Assembly (NCBI RefSeq): GCF_041053105.1
Contig: NZ_CP163444.1
Location: 1,736,001-1,800,000 of the forward strand
Direction of reading: 5' to 3'
DNA length: 64,000 nucleotides
Source of the DNA: Streptomyces sp. R44
GTDB lineage: Bacteria; Actinomycetota; Actinomycetes; Streptomycetales; Streptomycetaceae
The notes under the pieces: generated by a model
Seen by the model: only the letters and a program-made list of their open reading frames with translations
What the model was told of the DNA's origin: nothing
The model's database searches: none
Part shown: positions 39,885-48,120 of the stretch, piece after piece
Layout: each line of letters begins with the position of its first letter
Numbering within the stretch: the first letter of the stretch is position 1
Made by a program: the position numbers and the translations under genes

Positions 39885-41048
39885 TCAGGCCTTGCGCACC
39901 GCCCGCAGCACGACGAACTTCGCGTCGCTGGCCGCGAGTTCGCTGTTGCCGAAGATCCGGCGGAGCGTGACGTGGTAGCCGAGGTGCCGGTTGCCGATGA
40001 CCCACAGCTCGCCGCCGGGCCGCAGCGCGCGCCGCGCGTCCGCGAACATCCGGCGGGCGGTGCGGTCGGTGGTGGCCTGGTGGCTGTGGAAGGGCGGGTT
40101 GTTGAGGACGAGGTCCACCGAGCCGGGGGCGAGCTCGGTGAGGCCGTCGCCGACGAGGAACTCGGCCTTGCGGTCCGGTCCCACGTGGGCGCGGAAGTTC
40201 TCCTCGGCCGAGGCGACCGCCGGGTACGACTCGTCGGTGAAGACCAGTTCCGCCTCGGGTTCGTGGAGGGCGATGGCGAGGCCGACGACGCCGTTGCCGC
40301 AGCCGAGGTCGGCGACGCGGGCCCGGCCGAGACCGCCCGGCAGGTTCGCGAGGAAGAAGCGGGTGCCGATGTCGAGGCGGTCGGCGCAGAAGACGCCGGC
40401 GTGGTTGGTGACGGTGAGGCCGGGGAGACCGGGCGCGGGGGTGTCCGGAGGGAGTGCGTACCGGAGGGGCCACGGGTTCGGCCCGGGCGTGAGCGAGGGA
40501 TCGGGGGTGGTGTGGATCAGCCGGGCCTTCTTCACCGCGAGCGAGGTGCGGGTGGGGCCGAGGATCCGCTCGAAGAGCTTGAGCGTGGAGGTGTGGATGT
40601 CCTTGACCATGCCCGTGCCGACGATGACGGTGTCCTCGTGGACGGCGGGCGCGAGCCGGTGGAGCTGGTCCTCCAGGAGCGCGAGGCTCTTGGGGACGCG
40701 GACGAGGAGCACGTCGATCCGCTCGGGCGGCGGGTCCTGGGTGGTGAGGAGCCGGACGGCGTCCGGTGCGGCCCCGGCGCGCGCGAGGTTGGCCCGGGTG
40801 GCCTGCCCGCCGAGGTACGAGTCGGTGATCTGGACGAGTTCGCGGGGTCCCGCGGCCTGGAGCGCGGTGACGAGGGCTCCCCAGCGGTCGCCGAGGACGG
40901 CGACGGTGCCGGAGAGGTCGGTCCCGGTCTCGGCGAGGTGCCCGAGGAGGTACTCGTCGGACGCGTCCCAGGCGCGGAGCTGGTCGCGCGGGTCCTCGGG
41001 GTAGCGGGTCAGCGTGAAGGCGCCCCATGACGTGCTCAAACGGTTCAT
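39885..41048 (-). CDS. RlmG/RsmC-type 16S/23S rRNA methyltransferase
   Basis: A 387-residue two-domain methyltransferase. The N-terminal half is the inactive duplicate domain. The C-terminal half (about 210-385) is the class-I SAM domain, with ARVADLGCGNGVVGLAIAL (motif I), TDESYPAVASAEENF, and the catalytic motif IV NNPPFHSHQ, as in enzymes that methylate guanine N2 of rRNA. GRRFF-like GTRFFLANLP is before motif I. This pattern best matches RlmG (23S m2G1835) or RsmC (16S m2G1207); I cannot separate them. The start MNRLSTSWGAF fits the family. Confidence 0.87.
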   Translation of the reverse strand: MNRLSTSWGAFTLTRYPEDPRDQLRAWDASDEYLLGHLAETGTDLSGTVAVLGDRWGALVTALQAAGPRELVQITDSYLGGQATRANLARAGAAPDAVRLLTTQDPPPERIDVLLVRVPKSLALLEDQLHRLAPAVHEDTVIVGTGMVKDIHTSTLKLFERILGPTRTSLAVKKARLIHTTPDPSLTPGPNPWPLRYALPPDTPAPGLPGLTVTNHAGVFCADRLDIGTRFFLANLPGGLGRARVADLGCGNGVVGLAIALHEPEAELVFTDESYPAVASAEENFRAHVGPDRKAEFLVGDGLTELAPGSVDLVLNNPPFHSHQATTDRTARRMFADARRALRPGGELWVIGNRHLGYHVTLRRIFGNSELAASDAKFVVLRAVRKA

Positions 41049-41111
41049 CGTGCTCTCAGGCTAGCCGGTCGGGGGCCCGGTTCCCCACCTTCGCGCGCCC
41101 CCGGGGAGCCG

Positions 41112-41687
41112 TCAGCACGGGGCGGTGGCCAGCTGGAGGTGCCAGAGGCCGGGGCGGCCGGTGAGGGTGACCGTGGAGAGGGGGCGGACGTCGACGTTCC
41201 AGTAGGTGGCGGGCGGCGCCTTGAGGGCGTACACGAGGGCGGCCCGTACGACGGAGGGTTCGGCGACGGCGACGATGGAGCCGTCCTCGGCGGGGCGGGT
41301 GTCGAGCCAGTTCCCTATCCGGCTGATGAAGGCCAGGAGCGGTTCGCCGCCGTGCGGGGCCGTGCGGGCGTCGGTGAGCCAGGCGTCGACGGCGGCCGGT
41401 TCGAGGGCGGCGACCTCGGCGAGGGTGAGGCCCCGCCAGCGGCCCATGTCGCAGTCGCGGAGCGCGGGCTGGGCGAGCGGGGCGTAGCCGAGGGCGGTGC
41501 CGGTGGCGCGGCTGCGCGGGGTCGGGGAGCAGTAGCGCAGTTCGGCCGCGCCGAGCGGGATGAGCGCGGGCGCGGCCTGCTGCACCTCGTACCAGCCGGC
41601 CTCGTCGAGCGGCCGGTCGTCGTCGAAGCGTTCGGCGAGAAGGGAGGAGCTGCGTGCCGCCGTGACGAGCGTCACCCGAAGACTCAT
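41112..41687 (-). CDS. Histidine-phosphatase-fold protein lacking catalytic histidines
   Basis: A 191-residue protein aligned by eye to phosphoglycerate-mutase-like phosphatases. The N-terminal motif LVRHGxT reads LVTAARSSS, so the nucleophile His is missing. The second motif (VSHG..RAL in active members) reads VAVAEPSVVRAALVYAL, so the second His is replaced by Glu-Pro. SPTPRSRATGTALG and CDMGRWRGLTLAEVAALEP (normally E..GxWEG) are retained. It probably has a structural or regulatory role. The start MSLRVTLV at 41687 fits. It shares strand with the RlmG-like gene 63 bp downstream. Confidence 0.75.
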   Translation of the reverse strand: MSLRVTLVTAARSSSLLAERFDDDRPLDEAGWYEVQQAAPALIPLGAAELRYCSPTPRSRATGTALGYAPLAQPALRDCDMGRWRGLTLAEVAALEPAAVDAWLTDARTAPHGGEPLLAFISRIGNWLDTRPAEDGSIVAVAEPSVVRAALVYALKAPPATYWNVDVRPLSTVTLTGRPGLWHLQLATAPC

Positions 41688-41756
41688 GGCCGCGATCGTG
41701 AGGCCGGTGGCTCCGCAGGTCAAGGGGTCATGTGGCGGGGCCCGAGGGGGCCGGGC

Positions 41757-42218
41757 TCACTGCTGCCCGAGAGCCATCCACTTGTCCGGATTCTGCAGTG
41801 GCGTGAAACCCACCTTCTCGTACACGCCGTGGGCGTCGGCGGTGGCGAGCATGATGCGGCGCAGTCCGTACGGTGCCAGGTGGTCGCGGACGGCGGTGAC
41901 GAGCGCGGTGCCGAGGCCGGTGCCGCGGGCCGGGCGGTCGACGTAGACGTCGCAGAGCCAGGCGAAGGTGGCGTAGTCGGTGACGACGCGCGCGTAGGCG
42001 CTCATCTCGCCGGTCTCGCGGTGGTAGGCGCCGAGGTTGAGCGAGCCGGCGATGGCCCGGTCCTGCTTCTCCCGAGGTCGGCCGAGCGCCCAGTAGGCGT
42101 CGGTCGACAGCCAGTGGTGGACGCGGGTCGGGTCGATCCTGGTGGGGTCGGCTGAGATCTCGTACGCCCCGTGCATGACGGGGGCGCCGGGGCTGTCGGT
42201 GGTGGCGCTGTCGCTCAT
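41757..42218 (-). CDS. GNAT-family N-acetyltransferase
   Basis: A 153-residue GNAT. After YEISADPTRIDPTRVHHWLSTDAYWALGRP, the acetyl-CoA region is VYVDRPARGTGLGTALVTAVRDHL, followed by LRRIMLATADAHGVYEKVGFTPL (Tyr and the alpha-4 helix). ATG 42218 was chosen as the first in-frame ATG giving the family N-terminus. The substrate is unknown. A terminator-like hairpin of the upstream MocR gene lies between. Confidence 0.87.
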   Translation of the reverse strand: MSDSATTDSPGAPVMHGAYEISADPTRIDPTRVHHWLSTDAYWALGRPREKQDRAIAGSLNLGAYHRETGEMSAYARVVTDYATFAWLCDVYVDRPARGTGLGTALVTAVRDHLAPYGLRRIMLATADAHGVYEKVGFTPLQNPDKWMALGQQ

Positions 42219-42260
42219 GGGCGAAGGCTTCCAGGGGCGCGCGGGCTTGTCAGGCGAATT

Positions 42261-42284
42261 TGCCCCGGGCCTGAACCCGGGGCA
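42261..42284 (-). terminator. Terminator of the MocR gene
   Basis: TGCCCCGGG (42261-42269) pairs with CCCGGGGCA (42276-42284), loop 6 nt, 38 nt past the MocR stop codon. It is short but perfect, with an AATTTG run nearby. Confidence 0.65.
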
Positions 42285-42322
42285 GGGCCGCGCCGACGAC
42301 GGGTGCGGGCCTGCCCCCTGGG

Positions 42323-43759
42323 TCAGCCGGTGAGCTCGTCGACCGCCGTCCGCAGGCGGCGGACGCCCTCGACGATCTCCGTGGGGCCCGCGACACCCGC
42401 GAAACTCAGCCGGATGTGGCCGGCGGGGGGCTCGGCGCAGAAGTAGGGGCGGCCGGGGGCGGCGGTGACCCCGGCGCGCAGGGCGGCGGCGAGGAGGGAG
42501 GCCTCGGGGAGGGTGTCGGGGAGGCGCAGCCAGAGCTGGTAGCCGCCGGAGGGGATGTGCGGCAGGGCGAGCTCGGGGAGGTGGAGGGCGAGGGCGCCGG
42601 TCATGACCTCCCGGCGGCTCTTGAGCTCCTGGGCGACGGCCCGGAGGTGGCGGGGCCAGGCCGGGGAGCCGACGAGTTCGAGCGCGGCCTCCTGGAGGGG
42701 CCGCGGGACGAAGAAGCTGTCGACGACCTGGATGGCGCGCAGCCGCTCCAGGACGGGTCCGCGGGCGGCGAGGGCGCCGACGCGGAGGCTCGCCGAGGTG
42801 ATCTTGGTGAGTGAGCGGATGTGGACGACGACGCCGTCGGGTTCGTCGGCGACGAGCGGCGCGGGGAGCGGTGCCGAGTCGGCGTGGACGAGGCGGCGGG
42901 CGAAGTCGTCCTCGACGACGAAGGCCCCGGCGGCGCGGGCGATGCGGACGACCTCGCGGCGGCGTTCGGTGCTCAGCGTGGCCCCGGTCGGGTTGTGGAA
43001 GACCGGCTGGCAGACGAAGACGCGGGCGCCGGTGGCGCGGAAGGCGGCTTCGAGGAGTTCGGGGCGGACTCCGTCGGCGTCGGCGGGCACGGGGACGGGG
43101 CGGAGTCCGGCGGCGCGGGCGACGGCGAGCATGCCGGGGTAGGTGGGCGATTCGACGAGGACGGGGGTGCCGGGCGAGGCGAGGGCGCGCAGGGCGGTGG
43201 CGATCGCGGACTGGCCGCCGGCGGTGACGAGGATGTCGGCGGCGGTGATGCTGCCGCCGATCTCGCGGGCGAACCACTCGCGCAGTTCGGGCAGGCCGTC
43301 GGTGGGCGGTCGGCCCCAGGCTCCGGGGCGGCGGCCGGCCCGGGCGAGGGCGGCGGCGAGGGCGCTCTCGGGCTGGAGGGAGGGGTGGAGGTAGCCGCCG
43401 TTGAACTCGATCACACCGGGCGGGGGCGCCGAGAGCGTGACGAGGACGCCGGAGGCGTCGACGGCCCGGGGGACGAGTTCGGTGGCGGCGTCGGCACTGA
43501 GGGCGACCTCCTGCCAGGAGGTGTCCCCGGCGACCGGGGTGGGGGTGCGCGGTTCGGCGCGGAAGGCGCCGGCGCCGGGGCGGGTGACGACGAGGCCTTC
43601 GGCGGCGAGCTGGGCGAGGGCCCGGGTGACGGTGACCGGGGAGACGTGGTACCGCTCGACGAGCGCCCGACTCGATGGCAGTTTTCCACCAGGAGAGTAG
43701 CGGTCGAGCTCCACTCTCAGGGATTTCGCCAATTCCGCGACACTGCTACGCTCATGCAT
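42323..43759 (-). CDS. MocR-type GntR/aminotransferase regulator
   Basis: A 478-residue regulator. The N-terminal GntR winged HTH (about 5-70, SVAELAKSLRVELDRYSPGGKLPSSRALVERYHVSPVTVTRALAQLAAEGLVV) is fused to an aminotransferase-like domain (about 110-470). The latter has QPVFHNPTGATLS, VVEDDFARRLVH and the PLP-lysine region HIRSLTKITSASLRVGALA. MocR proteins bind PLP as a signal rather than catalyse. It probably regulates the divergent EamA exporter, with which it shares a start codon overlap. Repeats of TAGCGGT/CGCTA around the starts are likely binding sites. Confidence 0.92.
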   Translation of the reverse strand: MHERSSVAELAKSLRVELDRYSPGGKLPSSRALVERYHVSPVTVTRALAQLAAEGLVVTRPGAGAFRAEPRTPTPVAGDTSWQEVALSADAATELVPRAVDASGVLVTLSAPPPGVIEFNGGYLHPSLQPESALAAALARAGRRPGAWGRPPTDGLPELREWFAREIGGSITAADILVTAGGQSAIATALRALASPGTPVLVESPTYPGMLAVARAAGLRPVPVPADADGVRPELLEAAFRATGARVFVCQPVFHNPTGATLSTERRREVVRIARAAGAFVVEDDFARRLVHADSAPLPAPLVADEPDGVVVHIRSLTKITSASLRVGALAARGPVLERLRAIQVVDSFFVPRPLQEAALELVGSPAWPRHLRAVAQELKSRREVMTGALALHLPELALPHIPSGGYQLWLRLPDTLPEASLLAAALRAGVTAAPGRPYFCAEPPAGHIRLSFAGVAGPTEIVEGVRRLRTAVDELTG

Positions 43760-44765
43760 GAGAACACAGGATAGCGCTACTGCCCCGACCACGATAGCGG
43801 TCACCGCTACCGGATCCCCCCGGACCGGTTCCACCGGCACCGCCGCCCCGGCCGCCTCGGCCGCCACCGCGGCCCCGGCCGCCGGCACCGTCCCCGCCGC
43901 CTCCTCCCCCCGGACCAGCGGCACCCTGCTCGCCGGGCTCGGCGTGATCTCCTTCTCGCTCACCTTCCCCTCGACCGTCTGGGGCCTGGAGAGCTTCGGC
44001 CCCTGGTCGCTGGTGGCCGTGCGCTCCACCCTCGCCGCGCTCATCGCCGGCGTCTTCCTCCTCGCAGGCCGGGTGCCGCTGCCCGAGCGCCGCCACTGGG
44101 CGGGCCTCGCGGTCGTCGCCTGCGGTGTCGTCATCGGTTTCCCGCTCCTGACCACGCTGGCCCTGCAGACCTCCACCACCTCGCACGCCGCCGTGGTCGT
44201 GGGCCTCCTGCCGCTCACCACGGCGACCCTCGCCGCCGTCCGGACCGGACGCCGCCCGTCCCGTACCTTCTGGATCGCCGCCGTCTCCGGCGCCGTCGTG
44301 GTGCTCGGCTTCACGCTGCAGCAGAGCGGCGGCTCGTTCTCCACGGGCGATCTGTACCTCTTCGGCGCGCTGCTCGTGTGCGCTGCCGGGTACACCGAGG
44401 GCGGCCGGCTCGCCGCGCTCATGCCGGGCTGGCAGGTCATCGGCTGGGCCCTGGTCCTCTGCCTGCCGCTGATGGCGGTCGCCTCGGCCGTGACGCTGTC
44501 GATCGAGCCGGTCCACCTGAACGCGCACGGCGTCATCGGCCTCGCCTGGGTCGCCGCCGGCTCCACCTTCTTCGGCCTGTACGTCTGGTACCGCGGCATG
44601 GCCGCGATCGGCATCCCCAAGGCCAGCCAGCTCCAGCTCGCGCAGCCGCTGCTCACCCTCTTCTGGTCGGTCTTCCTCCTCGGCGAGACCCTGCCGCTCG
44701 CCGCCCCGGTCGCCGCGGTGGCCGTCCTGGTCTGCATCGCGGTGACCCAGCGGGCGAAGAGCTGA
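43758..44765 (+). CDS. EamA/DMT-family exporter
   Basis: A 335-residue drug/metabolite transporter with about ten membrane helices in two EamA repeats. The N-terminal about 50 residues are Thr/Ala/Pro-rich and probably cytoplasmic; the membrane part begins at LLAGLGVISFSLTFPSTVWGLE. Other segments are HAAVVVGLLPLTTATLAAV, LYLFGALLVCAAGYTEGGRLAAL and KASQLQLAQPLLTLFWSVFLLGETLP. The start ATG (43758-43760) overlaps that of the divergent MocR gene, so both are probably leaderless. A later start is possible because the N-terminal extension is not typical. Confidence 0.85.
   Translation: MRTQDSATAPTTIAVTATGSPRTGSTGTAAPAASAATAAPAAGTVPAASSPRTSGTLLAGLGVISFSLTFPSTVWGLESFGPWSLVAVRSTLAALIAGVFLLAGRVPLPERRHWAGLAVVACGVVIGFPLLTTLALQTSTTSHAAVVVGLLPLTTATLAAVRTGRRPSRTFWIAAVSGAVVVLGFTLQQSGGSFSTGDLYLFGALLVCAAGYTEGGRLAALMPGWQVIGWALVLCLPLMAVASAVTLSIEPVHLNAHGVIGLAWVAAGSTFFGLYVWYRGMAAIGIPKASQLQLAQPLLTLFWSVFLLGETLPLAAPVAAVAVLVCIAVTQRAKS
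43772..43809. promoter_or_regulatory. TAGCG repeats, likely MocR operators
   Basis: TAGCGCTA (43772-43779) and a perfect 15-mer TAGCGGT-C-ACCGCTA (43795-43809), with a further TAGCGGT at 43698-43704 in the MocR coding region. All lie close to the divergent start codons. Confidence 0.5.
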
Positions 44766-44826
44766 CGCGACGAATACGGGCGAAACGGGTCACAATGGCA
44801 GAGCGAGACTCTGCGCAGTACAGGAG

Positions 44827-44843
44827 TCCTGCGCAGCGCAGGA
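44827..44843. promoter_or_regulatory. Inverted repeat upstream of the DUF1918 gene
   Basis: TCCTGCGC-A-GCGCAGGA, perfect 8-bp arms around one base. The partial copy CTGCGCAG just upstream (about 44812-44819) overlaps the same motif. It lies in the 5' untranslated region 34-50 bp before the ATG; it could be an operator or RNA hairpin. Confidence 0.35.
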
Positions 44844-44876
44844 CACGACAAGCCCGGTCGCGAGGAGGTCAGCCTG

Positions 44877-45080
44877 ATGAGGGCGAGCGTGGGCGACAAG
44901 CTGCTGGTGCACGGCCGGACCGTCGGTCATCACGACCGCACGGCCGAGGTCCTCGAGGTACGGGGGGAGAACGGCGCTCCCCCGTACAAGGTGAAGTTCG
45001 ACGACGACGGTCACGAGGCCCTGATGTCGCCGGGCCCCGACACCGTCGTACGCCACCATCCGGAGCCGGGGACCGGCTGA
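44877..45080 (+). CDS. DUF1918 domain small protein
   Basis: A 67-residue protein fully covered by DUF1918: MRASVGDKLLVHGRTVGHHDRTAEVLEVRGENGAPPYKVKFDDDGHEALMSPGPD. The beta-rich fold resembles small SH3-like barrels. These are common in actinomycetes and have no established function. GAGGAGG sits 7 nt before the ATG. It converges on the glycosidase-like gene (8 bp away). Confidence 0.9.
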   Translation: MRASVGDKLLVHGRTVGHHDRTAEVLEVRGENGAPPYKVKFDDDGHEALMSPGPDTVVRHHPEPGTG

Positions 45081-45087
45081 GTCCCCG

Positions 45088-46374
45088 CTACCGGCCGAGT
45101 TCCCGCTTCGGCGGACGGATCCCGGTCGGGTAGTGATCGGCCACCACGGTGGTCATCGCCCCGATCGGGTCCGCGGCGACCTCCTTCGCGGAGAAGAAGC
45201 AGTGACCGCCGACCGCGGGGTAGGTGCGGGCCAGGGCCAGGTGACGTGAGAGCTCCCGCGGGTCCTGCCAGGCCGCGGGCTGGGCCGGATCGCCCGCCTT
45301 GTAGAGCGCCTCGCCGATGTAGAGGCCGACGCCGGTGTCCCGGACCACCGCGTCCCACCAGGGCAGCAGCTTGGCGTAGTCGGCGGCGGGCAGCCCGATG
45401 TTCCAGTACAGCTGGGGGATCACGTAGTCGATCCAGCCCTCCCGGATCCACTTCCGGGTGTCGGCGTACAGGTCGTCGTAGGTCTGGACGCCCGCGCGGG
45501 TGTCCGAGCCCTCCGGGTCGGTGGCGATGTTCCGCCAGACCCCGAAGGGGCTGATGCCGAAGGCCGTGTGCTTCTTGGTCTCCTTGATCCGGGCGGCCAT
45601 CTCCGAGACCAGCAGATCGGTGTTGTTCCGCCGCCAGGAGGCCTTGTCGGGGAAGTCCCCGCCGTACCGGGCGTACGCCTCGTCGTCGGCGAAGACCTGC
45701 CCGGCCACCGGGTACGGATAGAAGTAGTCGTCCCAGTGCACGGCGTCGATGTCGTAGCGGCGCAGCGCGTCCAGCATCGCGTCCTGGACGAAGCTCCGGA
45801 CCTCGGGCAGCCCCGGGTTGTAGTAGAGCTTCCCGCCGTAGGGCAGCACCCACTCCGGGTGGAGCCGGGCCGGATGGCTCGCGACGAGCCGGCTCGGGTC
45901 CGTGTGATTCGCCACGCGGTACGGGTTGAACCAGGCGTGCAGTTCGAGCCCCCGCGCGTGCGCCTCGTCGACGGCCGTCCCCAGCGGGTCCCAGCCGGGA
46001 TCCCGGCCCTGCGTGCCGGTCAGGTACTGCGCCCACGGCTCGTACGGCGAGGGCCACAGCGCGTCGGCGGTCGGCCGGACCTGGAGCACCACCGTGTTGA
46101 GCCGGCGCTCGACGGCCGTGTCCAGGTGGGCGAGGAGCTCGGCGCGCTGCCGTTCGGCGGGCAGACCGGCCCGGGAGGGCCAGTCGCGGTTGGCGACCGT
46201 CGCCAGCCACATGCCGCGGAACTCCCGCCCCCGGTGCGGCTTCCCCCGTACCGGCCGCGGCTTCCCCCGTAACGACTGCTCGGCGCCGGCGGCCGACGCC
46301 ACTGTCGTTCCCGTCACGGCGAGCACCGCTCCGGTGGCGCCGGCCACGAACCCTCTTCTGCCGATAGGCCGCAC
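45088..46374 (-). CDS. Tat-exported glycoside hydrolase-like (DUF187/YngK family) protein
   Basis: A 428-residue protein of the GH10-like UPF0748 family. The Tat signal VRPIGRRGFVAGATGAVLAVTG is followed by FRGMWLATVANRDWPS, VVLQVRPTADALWPSPYEPW, ELHAWFNPYRVAN, and the DD pair in DIDAVHWDDYFYPYP. AFGISPFGVWRN and IPQLYWNIGLP come next. These are conserved in enzymes that cleave cell-wall or other glycans, but the family's substrate is mostly not known. GTG 46374 was chosen because GGAGGGG lies 7 nt upstream. It is probably released to the wall. Confidence 0.88.
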   Translation of the reverse strand: MRPIGRRGFVAGATGAVLAVTGTTVASAAGAEQSLRGKPRPVRGKPHRGREFRGMWLATVANRDWPSRAGLPAERQRAELLAHLDTAVERRLNTVVLQVRPTADALWPSPYEPWAQYLTGTQGRDPGWDPLGTAVDEAHARGLELHAWFNPYRVANHTDPSRLVASHPARLHPEWVLPYGGKLYYNPGLPEVRSFVQDAMLDALRRYDIDAVHWDDYFYPYPVAGQVFADDEAYARYGGDFPDKASWRRNNTDLLVSEMAARIKETKKHTAFGISPFGVWRNIATDPEGSDTRAGVQTYDDLYADTRKWIREGWIDYVIPQLYWNIGLPAADYAKLLPWWDAVVRDTGVGLYIGEALYKAGDPAQPAAWQDPRELSRHLALARTYPAVGGHCFFSAKEVAADPIGAMTTVVADHYPTGIRPPKRELGR

Positions 46375-46546
46375 TTGTACCCCTCCTGTGTCGGATACGT
46401 CACACGCACCCGGACAGCATGCCCGCCCCGGACGATCGATCATCGGTTAATGAGCGGTAACGTCGTGGGGGTAGAGGCGGGCGCACCCGGAATCACACGG
46501 GCCCCCCGCCGCCGAGAAGAGCGAAAGGCACGAGGTGACGGACTCC

Positions 46547-47407
46547 ATGGCCGACATTGAGCGCGTCGGAGTGGTGGGCTGCGGCCAGATGGGCGCGGGC
46601 ATCGCAGAGGTGTGTGCCCGGAGCGGGCTCGAGGTGAAGGTCGCCGAGACCACCGGCGAGGCACTGGAGATCGGCCGCACCCGGCTCTACAACTCGCTGA
46701 ACAAGGCCGCCGAACGCGGCAAGATCAGCGAGGAGGAGCGCGACGCGACGCTCGCCCGTCTCAGCTTCACCACCGACCTGGGCGAGTTCGCCGACCGCGA
46801 CCTCGTCATCGAGGCGGTCGTCGAGAACGAGCAGGTCAAGACCGAGATCTTCCAGGTCCTCGACCAGGTGATCACCCGGCCGGACGCCATCCTGGCCTCG
46901 AACACCTCCTCCATCCCGCTGGTGAAGCTGGCCGTGGCGACCTCCCGCCCCGACCAGGTCATCGGCATCCACTTCTTCAACCCGGCCCCGGTGCAGAAGC
47001 TCGTCGAGCTGATCCCGGCCCTCACCACCTCCGAGGGCACGATCAGCCGGGCCCAGGCCTTCGCGGAGAAGGCGCTCGGCAAGCACGCCATCCGCGCCCA
47101 GGACCGCTCCGGCTTCGTGGTCAACGCGCTGCTCGTGCCGTACCTGCTCTCGGCGATCCGGATGTTCGAGTCGGGCATCGCGAGCCGCGAGGACATCGAC
47201 AACGGCATGGAGTTCGGCTGCGCCCACCCGATGGGCCCGCTGAAGCTCTCCGACCTGATCGGCCTGGACACGATCGCCTCGATCGCCGACTCGATGTACT
47301 CCGAGTTCAAGGAGCCGCTGTACGCCGCTCCCCCGCTGCTCCAGCGCATGGTGGACGCGGGCCGTCTCGGCCGGAAGACGGGCTCGGGCTTCTACCCGTA
47401 CTCCTGA
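46547..47407 (+). CDS. 3-hydroxybutyryl-CoA dehydrogenase
   Basis: A 286-residue dehydrogenase. The Rossmann NAD site VGVVGCGQMGAGIAEVCARSG is near the N-terminus. Next are IEAVVENEQVKTEIF, the catalytic HFFNPAPV and the conserved Asn in SNTSSIP, then DRSGFVVNALLVPYLLSAIRM in the C-terminal domain. It oxidises 3-hydroxyacyl-CoA in fatty acid or butanoate metabolism. ATG 46547 has the strong GAGGTGA site 8 nt before it and is preferred over GTG 46535. The terminator after it is shared with the convergent Nudix gene. Confidence 0.93.
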   Translation: MADIERVGVVGCGQMGAGIAEVCARSGLEVKVAETTGEALEIGRTRLYNSLNKAAERGKISEEERDATLARLSFTTDLGEFADRDLVIEAVVENEQVKTEIFQVLDQVITRPDAILASNTSSIPLVKLAVATSRPDQVIGIHFFNPAPVQKLVELIPALTTSEGTISRAQAFAEKALGKHAIRAQDRSGFVVNALLVPYLLSAIRMFESGIASREDIDNGMEFGCAHPMGPLKLSDLIGLDTIASIADSMYSEFKEPLYAAPPLLQRMVDAGRLGRKTGSGFYPYS

Positions 47408-47469
47408 ATCCTGAACGACCCTCCCAAGACCCGGAGTCGGCGTCGCGACCCCTGACGCCGTCACTCCGG

Positions 47470-47509
47470 CCGGACGGCCCGTGTCCCCGCACAGGTACGG
47501 GCCGTCCGG
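47470..47509. terminator. Bidirectional terminator between the dehydrogenase and Nudix genes
   Basis: A perfect 13-bp stem CCGGACGGCCCGT (47470-47482) with ACGGGCCGTCCGG (47497-47509) and a 14-nt loop, between two convergent stop codons. Confidence 0.75.
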
Positions 47510-47527
47510 CACTTCGCTCCCCGTGTC

Positions 47528-48058
47528 TCAGCCGAGGCGCAGATGGTGGAGCATCAGCAGTCCGGCGGCCATGTTGGCGGCCGGGATCTCGCCCCGGGCG
47601 ATCATGTCGGGGATCTGTTTCAGCGGGATCCAGGCCCGCCGCGAGGACTCGAACGCGTCCTCCGGCGGTCCGGTGTAGGTGGCCCGCTCCGCCCAGTAGA
47701 GGTGGTGCCGGGCGTCCGTCAGGCCGTTCGAGGGCTCGACGGTGAGGAGATGGCGCAGCGGCCCCGGCCGCCAGCCGGTCTCCTCCTCCATCTCGCGTGC
47801 GGCGGCTGCCTCGACGTCCTCGCCGTCCTCGACGACACCGGCGGCCAGCTCCCAGCCCCAGCTGTCGGTGATGAAGCGGTGGCGCCAGAGCATCAGGACT
47901 TCGTCGGCCTCGTTGACGGCCGTCGCGACGGCGACCGGGCGGAGCCGGATCAGATAGTGGTCGAGGTGGCGGCCGTCCGGGAGTTCGACGTCCGCGAGGT
48001 TCACTCGGAACCAGCGATTCTCATAGACGGAGCGTTCGCTCAGTTTCGTCCACTGCAC
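47528..48058 (-). CDS. Nudix hydrolase
   Basis: A 176-residue Nudix hydrolase of the ADP-ribose pyrophosphatase type. The Nudix box is GVVEDGEDVEAAAAREMEEETGW (about residues 73-95), matching Gx5Ex7REUxEExGU. It is preceded by EVLMLWRHRFITDSWGWELAAG and followed by EPSNGLTDARHHLYWAE. It hydrolyses a nucleoside diphosphate linked to another moiety; the exact substrate is unknown. GTG 48058 follows GGAAGGTGG. It lies 62 bp downstream of the TPR regulator on the same strand. Confidence 0.9.
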   Translation of the reverse strand: MQWTKLSERSVYENRWFRVNLADVELPDGRHLDHYLIRLRPVAVATAVNEADEVLMLWRHRFITDSWGWELAAGVVEDGEDVEAAAAREMEEETGWRPGPLRHLLTVEPSNGLTDARHHLYWAERATYTGPPEDAFESSRRAWIPLKQIPDMIARGEIPAANMAAGLLMLHHLRLG

Positions 48059-48120
48059 GTTCTTGCCACCTTCCGATCGGTCGGTGCTTGTTTGGTGGCA
48101 ATATCGCAGCAGTTGACGGC

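Noticed and set aside
42323..44899. Upstream extension of the MocR frame to 44899
   Set aside because: The extension lies antisense to the EamA gene. The GntR HTH begins right after ATG 43759.
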